DNA of 64,000 nt from Branchiostoma floridae (Eukaryota; Chordata; Leptocardii; Amphioxiformes; Branchiostomatidae), in assembly GCF_000003815.2 (NCBI RefSeq), contig NC_049979.1:31402605-31466604 (forward strand), written 5' to 3'. The notes under the pieces are model-generated. The model made no database searches. It saw nothing but the letters and a program-made list of their open reading frames with translations, and was not told where the DNA came from. Shown here piece after piece: positions 1-13,600 of the stretch (positions are counted from its first letter, which is position 1; each line of letters starts with the position of its first letter). Both the position numbers and the translations under genes were made by a program.

Positions 1-265
1 TAGGGTGCCAAAACTTACGTCACTTCTTCTAAAGAATGAGCTATCTAACATAAAACCTAACAGTTGTAACAATATATTGCTTGGAACATAAGAGACGAAA
101 ACCGGAAGTTCTGCTGCAGTACCAAAAGAAGCTGCTAGGGGTCCAAAAATGTTTGTGATACCCCACCAACACACAAAGCATAAACCAATCCATTCACCTG
201 TTGTTGACAGACAGACAAGCACGCATGCATGCACACGCACGGATACACACACACGCGCGGGACAC
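1..265 (+). repeat. Dispersed repeat fragment in NPC2-like gene intron
   Basis: This stretch closely parallels 37391-37690: blocks such as 'accggaagtt' followed by 'ctgcagtacca', 'gctagggg..ccaaaa' and 'accaatc..cc..c' occur in the same order in both, and both end in a CA-rich simple repeat (here about 215-265). It is a truncated copy lying in the intron upstream of the first visible NPC2-like exon. A related copy on the opposite strand is at about 53575-53830. No coding potential is seen. Confidence 0.7.
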
Positions 266-415
266 ACATGCTACTGACATTATAGTCACCATGAATATTT
301 AATGGGGGTAGATAACAAGTTAAAGAAACATTCCAGCTTAAGTGGTAAGCTTTATGAAGATTTATTTTCATGTGTTAACCCATTACATGTCTCCTACATT
401 AATCTCCTACATTAG

Positions 416-804
416 AGGAAGTAGTGAACAATGCCACGGCTGTCGTCCATGGAATCCTGGCAGGTGTTCCTGTTCCCTTTCCTCTCAACAACCCTGATGG
501 CTGTAAGGACTCAGGGCTGGTGTGTCCCCTCAAGGCATCCACAACATACTCATACACTGCCGTTCTTCCTGTGAAATCAGTCTACCCTCAGGTATTTAAA
601 ATGTTACCATTTAGTTGTTCATAACCTTTGCCTTGCAGTATCAGGATTTGTAGCATCAGAAATTCTATAAAATAAAATAAGAAAGTATCTCATACCCTTC
701 TTCTTCTTTTCCAGCTGAAACTGGTGGTCAAGTGGGAGCTAAAGGATGAGAAGAAGGATTCCATATTTTGCTTTGAGGTCCCTGTCCAGATTGTCAAAAA
801 GTAG
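416..804 (+). CDS. NPC2: NPC2-like sterol-binding protein, copy 1 (3' part)
   Basis: Two coding exons, 416-591 and 715-804 (TAG), encode the C-terminal half of an ML-domain protein. The family carries cholesterol or other lipids in the lysosome lumen or as a secreted protein. Visible hallmarks are '[15 protein letters not shown]', the '[14 protein letters not shown]' cysteine pair and the closing beta strands 'LKLVVKWEL..' and '[11 protein letters not shown]'. The 176-base exon has the same length and phase (starts phase 1, ends phase 0) as exon 3 of the complete copy at 3636-5058, so the two genes are tandem duplicates. The signal-peptide exon and exon 2 would lie before the window start. 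The final exon is one codon longer than in copy 2. The vertebrate-type assignment to NPC2 itself, rather than to another ML-domain member, is by overall resemblance. Confidence 0.85.
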
Positions 805-3635
805 AGGGATTTCTTGATCTCTACATAGCATGGAGCTTAAGTTCTGGTTTGATTCAGTGATATGCACCAGTTTGTGCTGCTTGGTATATTATATTTTAAG
901 CACTTAAAAGTTACATATTACTTACAAAAGCATTTCTACTGCACTACTGGTTGGTGTATCTCATTAATACATTGAAACAGTTTGAAATATGTCTGAGACT
1001 TGTTCAGTTTCTGTTTTCAACTTTTGTGTCAAGATTTATTGGAACATTTTTTTTCCTTTCAGTGGAGCTGTCAGCAAATGTATTATTTGACATGAGATGT
1101 CTATTTGGAGCTTACAGTTCTTTATTTTTGATGTGTTCATCATTGTCATTGATCATTGTATTTAAATTTCTTGTCTTCTCTGTTTTATTTTTGTTAGGAG
1201 CTGGCTATTGGTATTTTTACAACACATTCAACAACTTACTGGTATTTTGGAAGCCCATCTGTGTTGGTAGTAATCATAGTACATGTACAATGATCCTCCC
1301 TGGCTTTTGATACACCTGTATGAAGTGCCTGTTACAAAGAATGACACACTAGTACACACAGTATGTGTGTAACTAGGTGAAATTTAGATTCTACATTATG
1401 GGGCCAATGTTCGTATGGCAATGATAGCTTTTTCATCTTTTGATTCATGTTTTCTTCTGACAATGAAGCCATTAATCAGGCAGGATTGCATGTTGTCACT
1501 ACCATGTTCTTACTCCATAGAGCTACAATTTTCTGTTTATAGGGTTCTAGAGAACAGGCATTGTGGTGGTGTAACAAACCTAGAGCACCAAACAAATGTA
1601 TCTCTCTTGATAAGAGGAAAGGTCAAAAGAACATGGACAAAAAAAGCTCATCTGTGCATTCTGTCAAAACCTGAGCCATCCAGGACAATATTCTTCAAAA
1701 CGTGTTCAGTACACGTCAGTTTTGAATTTGAATTACAGGACCTCAGATTTAAACTGCAATATGCAAGGCATGGCAATATTGCTCTGTGGTCTCTGTACCA
1801 CGTACCAGTAATCCAAATATTAGCTGTGTGTCACTGTCACATGACTACTAGCTACTAAGCTCCTGTCCAAGTGTTGTGCTTTTCGACATCTCTCCCCTTA
1901 ACTACAGTGAACATGGCCCAAAGGCTACTCAAGGTTTACCAACAAAAACATTTCTACTTGAGTCTTTCTCTCTCAATAGCTCTTCATCAAGAAATCCATC
2001 AAGAGCATTAACAGCAAATCTTGGGCCACAAATTAACCTCCAGGTTGAGAAATGTAAATCAATAATATGTGGTCTGTATTATTGTTCTAGAAGTTTATCT
2101 GTGCTGTTGTACCTGCCAATGCTTCAAATCTCCATCATCAAGATTATCAACCAAGCAATCATGTCATGTAGATACATCCTCAGTTGTTTATTTAGCCTAT
2201 TGTTTGATACTTCATTGGATGTGCATCAATCTACATCTGAACATAACTGATAGGCTTCTTATACATGGGGGTCTTTGCATATACATGTACATGAGTGTCG
2301 CTTGAAATGTTTAGAACTTGATGTATGTTTCTGCTGATACAATGAATTTGGAGAATGATTAAGTTGATGATATGAGCTGATAGAAGCTTTCAATGGATTT
2401 TACTGACATTATACATTTATAGGTATTCATGCACAACCCATAACATTGTGTGAACTATGAACTATACATGATTATCAAAGTTGATCATATGACTAAGGAT
2501 AATCTCAGAGGCTACAAATGTATTTAGGATAAAAAAAATTCATTCTATTGAAAATATGGGCTAGATATTAGTTTTAAAACATTTCATAATTCAATTCTAG
2601 AATGCTTTCCTTCCTCAGAGTTTTGGACTGTTAATGATTGCAGTGAATGTTGCATCTGTTTGTTCTACATGTACGTTGAATGTAGATCACAAATATTTGC
2701 AATCTTTTGGAATAAATCACTCAACCAACTGTTGTATGAAGTTTCCTATGAATGTCATGAGTAGAACACACCAATATTCAGTAGCAATCAGATACAATGT
2801 ATTTGGGGGGGGGGGATTATAATGTTGACAAAAAGAGTAACATTAGGTAAGTGAAACATTGGTACTTGTACAAGAGATGCCACCCTTGGCCTGTCATTGT
2901 CACACGTGTCAGTCTTTGTCTCTTGATAGCACTCAGTTTTATTATCACACAACGACTAGTTATGTTTTCCCTGCATCTGGTAGAGAAAACATTAGTTTTG
3001 GTAGTGTGCTGTTTTTATTTCTTCATTCTCTGTCAGTAGCTAATCATAGCTTAGAATTGTATTAGGCTGTTAGCAGTATATTGTAGATATGAGCAATTAT
3101 ATAGGGCTACGGGTAAAACATTCTGCATTTTTGCGAAAATGTTGCCTTTCATGTTAACATGTTTTTGTTGCAGTCTTTATAGGAAACATTGGCAACCTTT
3201 TGTGTACACATGTTCTGATAGGACCTCCCATGATAGGTTTGGGAATGGGCACAAAGTCCACACATACCTCACCACATGAGGTGATCAGGTGGCGTGTCTC
3301 CTCCAGGTCGGCATGTGCAGAGCATAATGGTATTTGTTCAACATCATAGGCTTTTTAATTACAGAAATATGAAAAAGTATACACTTTGAAGAGCAGATAT
3401 CGACTTTTCCTTATGTGATAAGGATGATACATTGTATTTCTTTTCCACAGTTTCTCCGTTTGATTATGCAACCTATTTAACTAGTAAAAATCTTTCCTTA
3501 TGCGCACCAAAATGGTTATGAAGCGGGACGTTAACCATAAAATTGAATCAAAATGCTGTGTGTCTAATACAAAGGTCGCGACAGGACAGAGTGGTCATAG
3601 TTCGGACATAGCACTCTGACAGTGCGAGGGACATC
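805..3635. other. Intergenic region between the NPC2-like genes
   Basis: About 2.8 kb. It should hold the 3' UTR of copy 1 and the promoter of copy 2. Several open frames of 60-150 codons occur (for example 1415-1858), but they lack domain features, sensible composition or splice context, and I regard them as chance. A G run occurs near 2807-2816. No RNA gene or mobile element is recognised. Confidence 0.5.
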
Positions 3636-5058
3636 ATGGCTCTCAAATTCATTTTGTTTCTGGCATTTTGTGTGGGAATCTCCGTCATTTTTGGCAGCCC
3701 CGTACCAGTCTACAAGGACTGTGGTAGGTCCAATATTGTTTTAAGGCGCGAGCACAGTGAAGCGTGAGTAAGAAAATTCGAATTCGGCAAATTTGTTTTC
3801 TTCTGAAGGACTTATTATTGCAAAGGTCGTGTATTGTTCCTCGCCTTCTCTTCAAGATAGATACTCTCAGAGTCTAGCGCTACTAAGAAAAAGTAATGAT
3901 GCATATCAAATGTTGCAAGTTGTCTCCTGGGTAGAGTTAAGCACCGATGGACTAAAAGATACTAGGTAAAAGATACTAAGTTAAAGTATACCGATGACGT
4001 GATATTTTAGGCTATTAACGGTTTATAAATGAATGTGACTGAAAAGACTGTAGTTTTACGTCATCGCTCAGAAAGGTATTCATGAATGCCACTTCTTACG
4101 GAACGCTGTACGCGTTATATTTGTACAGGATCCAAAGCTGGGGCAAAAATCAACTCTATTGACATCACACCATGTGCAACTGAGCCATGCCCGCTTGTGA
4201 AAGGACGCAACGTCTCTGTGATTCTCGGCTTCACCACGAGTCAGTATATCATGTTTTGTCCAAAGATCGCATTGCCACCACTAGTAGTCAATTTCAGATC
4301 AGTGAGTTAACCGTATTAGACTACAGAACACTTTGTCTGACTCGCGGGATAAGAGAACCCGAATAAAAGTCTCTATACATTTCGTATACGATCTTCAACT
4401 AGTAACCGTGACTTTTTTTAACTGACTCTAACAACGACCAAGGACTTAATTCATCGGCGCTGTATACAGCAGACGGACAAGCGTGCAGTTTACGCGTTTC
4501 CATAGTTATGTGACTTTACGGAACAAAAGTTGCTAATATCGTATCAAATAACATTAGTAAGCAATTCTCAGTATGATTAGAATACCCTGAATATAGAAGT
4601 CTTGTTATGTTTTTCAGACAAGCAGATAACGAAAGCCAGTGCTATTGTGCACGCCATCTTAGGCGGTGTCAGGGTCCCGTACCCTCTCCAGAACCCGGAC
4701 GGATGTAAGGATTCAGGGCTGAAATGTCCATTAGCTGCCGGCGGAACTTACAACTACACATCCTCCCTCCTAGTGTCAAAGACTTACCCGTCGGTGAGGC
4801 ATTATACAAGTGATAGATGATTCTAATGGCGCATATCTAGACCCTGGTTGTCATTATCTGGACACAATTACAATAAAGACAAATAAAAAGTGTTCCTGCC
4901 TACAATTTGATGAGAGCATACGATTTGACTTGACCTCTAACGTTACTGACGTCCCTCCCGATATTTTTCAGATCAAATTGGTGGTTGAGTGGGAAATAAA
5001 AGATCAGGACGGAGATGTCATCTGGTGCTTCCAGGTCCCCGCTCAAGTTGGAGGCTAA
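3636..5058 (+). CDS. NPC2: NPC2-like sterol-binding protein, copy 2 (complete)
   Basis: Four coding exons: 3636-3723, 4129-4239, 4618-4793 and 4972-5058 (TAA). Phases join cleanly to a 153-residue protein, close to the usual size of about 150. Residues 1-20 form a signal peptide (MALKFILFLAFCVGISVIFG). The ML domain follows, with six cysteines (about 29, 45, 50, 96, 103, 144), as expected for the three disulfides of NPC2. An N-glycosylation sequon (NVS) lies near residue 57 and another (NYT) near 112. By family, the protein binds sterol in a beta-sandwich pocket in the lysosome or extracellular fluid. The start is the first ATG of the signal-peptide exon; upstream sequence has in-frame stops. 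Intron positions match copy 1 where both are visible. Confidence 0.92.
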
Positions 5059-5333
5059 GTTAATAAGTTGGCACGTCACACTATGGAAAGTCATCCTTCT
5101 TTACCTATCCCTCAGAATGTACGATATGGGAATATATATATGGGAGTAAATTGGAACCTTTCAGATGATTCAAATAGCTCGTTTCGCTATCATCTATCTA
5201 AAGCGCATCGTTCATGACGGACTTATCGGGGAAATGTGTACTATACCACTAAGTTGCTTTCGATCACCTATTAGTAACTCTTGCGTTCTTTTGTACTGAA
5301 CGGTGAACATGGCTTGGCCATGGTGCTTCCCTC

Positions 5334-5339
5334 AATAAA
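5334..5339 (+). terminator. AATAAA poly(A) signal after NPC2-like copy 2
   Basis: A canonical AATAAA lies 275 bases after the stop codon, in the expected place for 3' end formation of the second NPC2-like transcript. Cleavage site and GU-rich element were not verified. Confidence 0.55.
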
Positions 5340-6126
5340 GTCTACGGTGTTAAAACTACGCATATGACCAATATTGTCAGTGATTGAACTTTGCATATTG
5401 ACTGTCCAGTGCCTGTCACCGTGTGCATACATTTTGTATTGTTTTTACCTATGATAACTAATCAACTAATAGGTCAACCGATTACTAATCGTAAGGGGAC
5501 ATTTATAGATGATGCTGCCAGCTGGAAGAGTAGCTCACTGGTGACAATATTGTGGTAGCAGAAACGTATTAAAAATCAGAAAGCTGGTGAATTATCAATC
5601 AATTTTAGATATTCCAATTGGAAACAGAGGCAAGGCAAAGTGAAGACGAAGTGAATGAGTTAATTTCCCCTGTTGTACAGGAGCCAAGGGAGTCTTTTTA
5701 AAACGCTTTGTCGCGGGGGTGGGAGCGCAACGCTGCTCTCCAACAAGATCTCTTCAGTGCTACTTGCAAAAGATATTGGATCATATTGGAGACTATCTGA
5801 AACGTCTGGCCATTTTCAAAATCATATCCAGTTGTTCAAGTAAATGCTTTTGGGCGTAAATGGACAGCGTAATTGCGACATGAGACCTTTTAAGTTCCAT
5901 CACCCCCCAAAGCACTGGACTACCCCCTTGCGAAGTGGCATCATCCAATACTCAGGAAGGTCAGGGGTCAGTTCTTAAGGCGGACAGGTACTGCAGGTTG
6001 GGTCGTCAGAACCAACTGTTACGGTTGTGTGTACGCCAAGTATAATGTGAGGTGTTTTCCGGAACAGCGGCCAAGGCGTTGTCTAGTCCTCCCAGTCCTG
6101 TAGTCTGTCGACATTCAGCAGTCAAC
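5340..6126. other. Intergenic / FAXC-like upstream region
   Basis: About 0.8 kb between the poly(A) signal of the NPC2-like gene and the start codon of the FAXC-like gene. The 5' UTR and promoter of the latter should lie here. I see no repeat, RNA gene or distinct motif that I can support. Confidence 0.4.
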
Positions 6127-8339
6127 ATGGGCTGGCCAGACTTGAACTTGAGTAGTTCCACGCAGGTCTGTGTGCGTAATTGTCTCCTATATTCAACGTC
6201 TATTGTTTGTCTCCAATCCGAGCAATTAAGGGCTGCTGTAACGTTTATATATTGAGCTTTCCGTTAACAAAAAGTTGAATTAGTTTCAGTCCACCATGTG
6301 ACAACTTGAACTGATTCAGTACTTTTCTGTAGGTGACTTTATGCGTAGCAACAGGTTGTGGGGTGGTTATGGCAGGCCTTCTTACCTTAAGACAGCTGAA
6401 GAAGTGGAGGATGAAGGGAAAGAAGACGGAACGCAGGAAGGATGTCGTGTACCTGCATGGCTTTCAACGTATGAAGTTCACACCCAGCTTAAGTGGGCCC
6501 TGTCTGAAGGTGGAAACGTGGCTGAGAATGGCTGGGGTCAAATATGAGGTCAGAGGCCTCTACTAAAGAAGCTACTACGAATATACCTGTAGTTCCAAAA
6601 TTGCTTAGATATTTGTTTAACATTTTTTTTCAGTGGTCTGAATCAAGACTTTCTAGATGGACCTTGCACACCTGTTTCTAAGTTAAAGCATGCATGGCAT
6701 TTCCCAAGGGATACTTTGATTTTGTATTAAAATATAAAAAAGTTCATCAATATATTTGTAATTGGCATTTGTGTTAATATCTACTCCCCTAGTTTGTTGA
6801 TGCCTCAAAAAGTGGTCAGAGGTCCAAATATGGACAGCTGCCCTTTGTGGAGCTGAATGGCACAGAGATTGCAGACTCCAACATCATCATCCAGCGGCTG
6901 GCCAGGCAGTTCAACGCAGATTTGGACGCTGACCTTTCACCAGAGCAGCAGGCTGTGGCACTGACCATCTCCCGTATGGTGGAGGAGCACACCAAGTGGT
7001 CAGAACCTTTCATTGCATGTTGAATGGTCATTTTTGTATTACTTATTAAGTACTTTTAATATCCATTGCTTTTAAAAACGATGCTAAATAGGGATATCAT
7101 GTCAACGGACGGTGCTGATAGCTATCATTAAATATTTTCAACACATTGCAGTCAACTTGACTTCCCTATATACAATGTACCCTGTTTAAAAAAATGGATA
7201 TTGGTTACCCTGCAGCTGGAGGGGAACTAGCATTACATTTTCGTCAGTGGCAGTCACTTTTGAATTGAATTTTTCTCTCAGTTTAAAGATGATTTTGTAG
7301 CTAGATTTACAGCAGCATAATTCTTGTATATCCACCCAAACCCCAAAGTGCTAACCCAGGTGAACCTGTGTCTACAGGACCATGTATCAGTACTATTTTG
7401 TGGACCGTCTGGACCTGTTCACTCAGCTAGTGGGGTTACCTGGGCCCAGGATCATCCACTGGCTTATACGCAACAGGGTCTCAAAGATGGTGAGGATTTT
7501 TTTTCCTTTTAAACTTACTAGCAGTAGCATGTCTACCTTGTGGTAGCTTTTCACTACTGTTGTAGCCTTGATTTGAACGTATTTGCCAGTTTGGTAAGTG
7601 ATGCCAGGCTACACTAGTAGTCCTAGTAGTGTCACTAGAAACACAACAGAAATAAAAGACTATAAATTTTCCTATTTTGTGTTGTGCTTCTTAAAGGTTG
7701 TCTGCTGTTTTATGTGCAGATGCAGACCAAGTTGTACCACCAGGGTGTTGGCAGGCACAGTAAGACAGAAGTGTACCAGCTGGGAAATGCTGACATCAGG
7801 GCACTCTCTGCACTGCTGGGAGACAAACCATTCCTCATGGGGACCAAGCCTACCACAGTAAGGGGCTCAGTATCTATTGCCCACTGCTAGCAAGACAAAA
7901 TATTGTACTTATTTTAAAGCAAATATGTCTGTTTAGGACGTGTTGCATTTATCTTGAGTGGGTAGCTAGTTGTTCCTCAAAAATACCAAAACTCCATCCT
8001 GTTTATCATGTTGCTACAAGATGCCAACATTACTCATAATTGTTTATCTAAAGATCTAGATTAACCAATCATGATTGAAGACACATTAATGAGCTGGAAT
8101 AAGTCTTGAAAATGCCATCTCAAAAGAGACTATCTGCTGGATACTTACCATTTGCTACCCTTGAAACCCAGGTTGATGCTTCAGTGTTTGGACAGCTGGC
8201 GCAGGTGGTTTATACGCAGCTGCCGTCACCACACAGGCAGGTCATTATCAACTCCTGCGACAACCTGCTGGACTACTGCGACAGGATCAAGGACCAGTTC
8301 TACCCAGACTGGGAACTGCTGTGTGCTGAAGGGCACTGA
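6127..8339 (+). CDS. FAXC: FAXC-like (failed axon connections) GST-fold protein
   Basis: Six coding exons: 6127-6165, 6333-6548, 6793-6998, 7378-7489, 7720-7857 and 8172-8339 (TGA), giving 292 residues. A hydrophobic membrane segment near residues 14-33 (VTLCVATGCGVVMAGLL..) is followed by a basic stretch. The thioredoxin-like N-terminal half includes 'SPSLSGPCLKVETWLRMAG'-type residues around the FAXC/metaxin 'LSP-CLK-ET-LRM' motif. The GST C-terminal half contains 'MVEEHTKWTMYQYYFVDR', 'ALSALLGDKPFLMG' and 'DASVFGQLAQVVY', all diagnostic of the FAXC/metaxin-like group. In Drosophila, fax acts with the Abl pathway in axon growth; the biochemical role of vertebrate FAXC is unclear. The protein ends soon after the GST domain, so it lacks the long acidic tail of vertebrate FAXC. 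The 13-codon first exon is the least certain part. Confidence 0.82.
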
Positions 8340-10671
8340 AGATTAGTGTCATGGAAATGCCAACTACTGTTTGTGTGTTTACGGTGAAAAGCTTGAGACA
8401 ACAAATCCATTAAAGGGAATATTGTTACAATGCACATGTAATTACTCATTGTTGATGTTCATCTAGACTAAAGGGAACTTCCAATATTAAAGCATCACAA
8501 CATGCTGACCTCACCCCATTATATAAAACTGAATGAAATCTATATGATGTTAAGGACAGCAAGGATACTGATATTACTGTGCTAGAACTGCCAATGTGCT
8601 GGTATGGGACTGAAGGAAAGTAGTGCTCTGTAACTCTTAAGAGGAACAGAAAATTCATTGATGCTGCTTTGTACCTGTGCAGATGATGTCAGAGTGAAGG
8701 TTTGGTAGGTAATTTCAGTTGGCTTTTCAGTTGACTTGATGTTTGCAAAGTGGTATTTTTTAAACATAACATTGTGCAGGCAGTGGCATACTGGTACAGG
8801 ATGATTGTACTTTTCATTGAGCTTGCAAATAAGACCTCTGCTGTATCATGTCTAAAATTTGTGGTGTAATATAATCAAAGTGTGCTGTTTAAGAGAAACT
8901 AAGAATGTGGTCACAAAAATGTAGATATTCTAGATCTTGCTGTACTTTTTGAACATTCCTATGCAAATGAAAACATCTAAATGGAGTTTCCCCATGTGTG
9001 GTGCTTGATTAACGAAGACATGAGACAGAAACGAGTTGGGTGGTAAATATCATGTACTCTATGATATTGATCAGAGCTTTCACTTTCAGAGAGGTACAAC
9101 TGGGTGCAAATCCCAGGGCATGCACTGATGATACCTGGTGATATTTGGCACTATACACACCCTGCATCAAAATATACAAATACTACATGTATGTACATAA
9201 AATGCAGTGCAGAATAGAAAGAGCAGAACACTGACAAATCATGGCATTCACACGAAATATTCAATTCAGCAACATGCCTAAAGAATGTGATATACACAAA
9301 TGTACATAGCCTACAGCAATGGCATTAATTTCTAAGAGAGCTGATTATTCAGCATAGCAAATAATGGGCTAAACAAAAAGTAGAGTGGCTCTTATCCAGT
9401 CCATGGTAATTGCTATTGATTATACATTATTGTAAACATGCAATTTATCTTACCTAGCTAACAACAACAACAAAATTCATTAATTCATATGCTATGACAT
9501 GCTCAAAGCTAAGTAATGCGACAGCCTGAATGCTTGTTACCAACAAGGTTTAAGTGGGAAAAGAGTCCATTAACAGCTATTTAGCATCTGGTGGGGTATC
9601 TTGATAAATGCACAAAAATAACAATTTCAAAAGTCAAGACTGTAGACAAAAGTGCAAGGGCGAGTATAACTTTATACATTCATACCTATGACTGATCATA
9701 TGGTGTATATGTGGCAACATCATCTGATTAGGTTTGACTTCCCATACTACTACCCAGTATCTACCATATGTTTAATTATATGGTTGCCCATACACACGTG
9801 TGTACAAAGGTAATTACAAATCCATTTTAAACTCATTCTGTACAGATATTGCAGCTTAACTTACCGACATATTTGCACTTTTCTTAAAAAAGACACCATC
9901 ATTACCTACAAGAGAAGACGTACAAACTTGCCCTAATACCTACCAGTAGATGTAAACTTTCCCAATGACTTCTTCAGCTTCCAAAGAAAAAAAGTTTTGC
10001 TTGAAAAAGGAAAACTTGTCAATTGACATCTACATGCCATAACCTGTAGCACACTGCAGTAGCTGATTGGCTACCCATTCTCTATGTCTTATGGGACTAG
10101 GCAGAAGAGAGGAGATTAAAGGTATTTCACCTGAGAAGATGCAACTTATTTATTAGAAAGAAATTACCATATTTACTTAAATATCTCTTCTCTTTCCATT
10201 TTTACTGGATGAAATAAGCAAATAAATAGTCCAGCTTGACAAGTGAGACCACTCTACCTTATTTTAGTTTATATGTACATGGCTCTTTTCCTATCATTTA
10301 AACAATCACAAACTAAATCATGAGAAACAACACCATGAACACAAGCTTTCAAATTGATGATTACTAGAATATGAAAATATTGCCTTACCTAAACTGTAAG
10401 TACCATGGGGTGATTTTGTTTACTTGCCATTCCCTATACCTTAAAATATTTGTATGTACAAACCTACCCTAAGTTGTTTTTATCAATACATTGGGTCTGT
10501 GAACCTACCAAAAGATGCAAAAGAAAAGTGTTTTCTCTACGTCTGAGATGTGACAGCTGATGATGAGTCAGTGTGAGGACCAGCATCATGGTGATGTTTG
10601 TTTTGTAGTCTTTTCCAGGGCACAGCATGTCTCTATCTACAGTACCTATCTAGCTGTAACCATCCCCTATG
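8340..10671. other. Convergent intergenic region FAXC-like / SYVN1
   Basis: About 2.3 kb between two genes transcribed toward each other, so it should hold both 3' UTRs. The DNA is AT-rich with no supported ORF, RNA gene or inverted repeat. Open frames such as 8446-8658 and 8582-8767 on the minus strand have no family resemblance. Confidence 0.5.
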
Positions 10672-13600
10672 CTAAGGTTCTGTCTCCTCTTCTTCCCCTG
10701 GCTGTGATGATAACCTTTCAATTCTCCGTCTCCGAATTTCATTCGCATCTGTTTCAGGCGGCACCTCTGTGTCCTCCGGGATAAGCGTTTCTGTTTGTGG
10801 AGTAAATCCCACTGCACCTTCCAGCTCACTCAGATCTAGGAAAAGTCAATATGATATTCATGGTTTAATGTTGCCTGGTCTAATGTTTCAAATGAAATAC
10901 ATGTACTCATCACATATCAACTGCAACTGCAAGCAAAATATGTACATTTTGTTCAAGCACATATAATTGGCAATAAATTTTCTTTTGCATAGACAAAAAA
11001 AATGTCTTGATCGCTCAATTCCATTTCCACAAGGCTGGTCAAAGCTGGTAAAATCTTGAACAATACAAGGTATCACGAGTCATCAAGACATACACATACC
11101 TCCTGACTCTTCCTGACTCTGCCCACTTTCCTCTACTGCGGGTTTCTGTCCTGGGCTGCTAGGGGTCTCTTCTCGTGGTGACATCTTACTGGAAAGGACA
11201 CTGGTTACCTCTGTAGTGTCTGCAGGCTGGGTGGTGGTAGCTGTGGGCACAGGGGAGGAACCTTGGCCTGCAGTGGTTGCAGCTACAGGTGTTCTATAGA
11301 GAACAAGAAAACAGTGTTAAGGGAGAATATTTCATGTATCGGGGACTTCAAAGACAGTATTCTGTAACCCATTTAGTTTGAATTTGAAAATATCTCTTCT
11401 GTATATGCTAGATCATACCCAGGAAGTTTAAACTCAAGCTTTAACCTTGCTTGACGATGACTACTGAAATAAGTGCAATACTGACCCCAGTGTTGCCATG
11501 AGGGAGGTGTACTGCTGCATCTGCACCATGGCAGCATCCAGCAGTGTCTGTATGCTGCGCAGACACTCCACCCGAGCCACCAGGTGCTGCCTCTCCTGGC
11601 CCTCCATCGCTCGCAGCTCCTCCTCAGTCATACCTGAGTAGTTAGGGGAAGGCATGGGCGGTGGGACTGCAACAGAGACAGGATTACTACGTAAGCTTTG
11701 TGAAATTATTTCTGCTAACTCAATCCTATGGTAATGCTTACAGAAGACAACATGACACAAAACGGGAAGACTGTGCTGAAGTCCTCACAACACTTTTGTT
11801 TTCTTGCATTACAGGTTGAAGTATTTGCTTACCAAACGGTGGTGGTACAAAGAAGCCTGGCGGCATCATGAAAGGTGGAGGCAGGCCAGGCATTGGTGCA
11901 CCATGTGGAGGGGCAGGGGGAAATGGTGGGAGTCCTGCTACTGTGGGCAGAGGGCTGCCAGGTGGAACAGATGTCATAGCAGGTGCTGTGGAGCCAGGTG
12001 CTGCAGCTGGATTAGAGATAAATATTGGATAAGGACGTATGCTAACTAGCAAACAAATACCCTAACAGAATGAATTTGCATCGGCTGGTACAAATTGGAC
12101 CTGTATAACCTACTAAGAGCCTTGCAAAGTTTTGTTTTCAGTTACTGGCAAAAAAAAGACAGACTCAGTAGCAATCACATTTGTCCTGTTGCTGACTTTT
12201 GCCTGGTGAAAGCTCCAATTCCAGGAGTGCAGGACATAAATGTCATGTAGCTGTTGTGACATTAGGACCAGACTAGCCCAGCATACCTGCAGGCTGTGTA
12301 GCAGCAGTGGTTGAGGCAGCAGCCTGGGATGTTCCAGCAGAAGGTGGGGTCTGGGGAGGGACCTGGGGCACCTGTCCCGGGTGCACGTGGGGAGGTGGCC
12401 ACATTGGGAACCCAGGAAATACCGGGGGAACTGCAAGGTGTAAAGAATGAGAAAACATGCTTGAAATCATTGCAAAATCATGAAGATTCACAGTGTGAGG
12501 GCCATTCATCTGTGAAGTTTAGGGACTACCAGGAACAAAGGCAAGGCAAAGAAATGTAGAGTTAGTTCTACTAAAATTTGTACCAAATTGCTTTCTTCAA
12601 AGGTAAAAATAATCTTAGAGTTTTGTTTGCATGTGCAATATGTTTAAGCTACAAACCCTAGCACATTGAAAATAGAATAGCTCATAATTGATATAGGTAC
12701 TGACTTTGCTGCGGTGGCTGTGGGGCTGGTGGTGGCTGTGGCGTGGCGTTCTGCTGCGGTGGGGGAGCCCGAAGCACGTCCATCCGACAGGTGGGACACG
12801 TCTGCTGACGCTGGAACCACGAGCGCAGACATGATGTGTGGAAGATGTGGTTACAGGGCAGCTTCTTACTGGCCGTCACCATCTCCTCACGACAGATGAT
12901 ACACACATTGTCAGCCTGGGCAAGCTCTTCTGGGGTGGCATCAGGGTATCTGGGGGAGGCAGGGAAAGCAAAAAAGGAATTTTGAAACACATGTACACTA
13001 ACTGACATGGAGAAACTATCCACAAATTAAAAATAAAGTTCAACATGAATTGTCAATATCTATGTCTTAAACATTATCTAAAACATTGTTTATCTTACGA
13101 CTTGAATACTTTTTGGCAGACTACTTACAGTGTGTTCATGTTCCTGATGGCTCGTCTGGACATGATGACATCATTCACTGCCTTCTTGAAAGCTCTGTAA
13201 AAACAACAGTTTACATTTAGTGTCATCTCTAATACTAGTATGTGATTTTGGCATGTTCATTCCATTATACGCTCTGTTAGTGGTTGCACCTAGGCAGAGC
13301 AAAGGTGTTAAGTTTGAAAAGCTAAGTAGGAGTGCTGACACTAGAATCTATTACATACTCAGCACAGTTTTTTAAAACATAAAATGATGTGCAATGGCAC
13401 TAATCAAGTATCTTTTATTGGTCAAACATTGTAAAACAGAGATATTCACTGTACATTATCTATGAAGACAATAAGAAGCGACTTACCTGACAGTAAGGTA
13501 CATGGGTCTGATGGCGAACAGTGGGAAGGTGTGCACCTTGATCATGATGATCATGAAGGCCATATACAGCAGGACCTTCACAAACCCTGTCAGTATAAGG

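Noticed and set aside
1415-2305. Frames of 78-147 codons between the NPC2-like genes
   Set aside because: No domain, no splice logic and AT-rich codon content unlike neighbouring exons.
11804-12509. Open frames on the plus strand (11804-12049, 12311-12559) and alternative minus frame 12113-12436
   Set aside because: These are shadows of the proline-rich SYVN1 tail exons; only the minus-strand frames joined by splice phase give family sequence.
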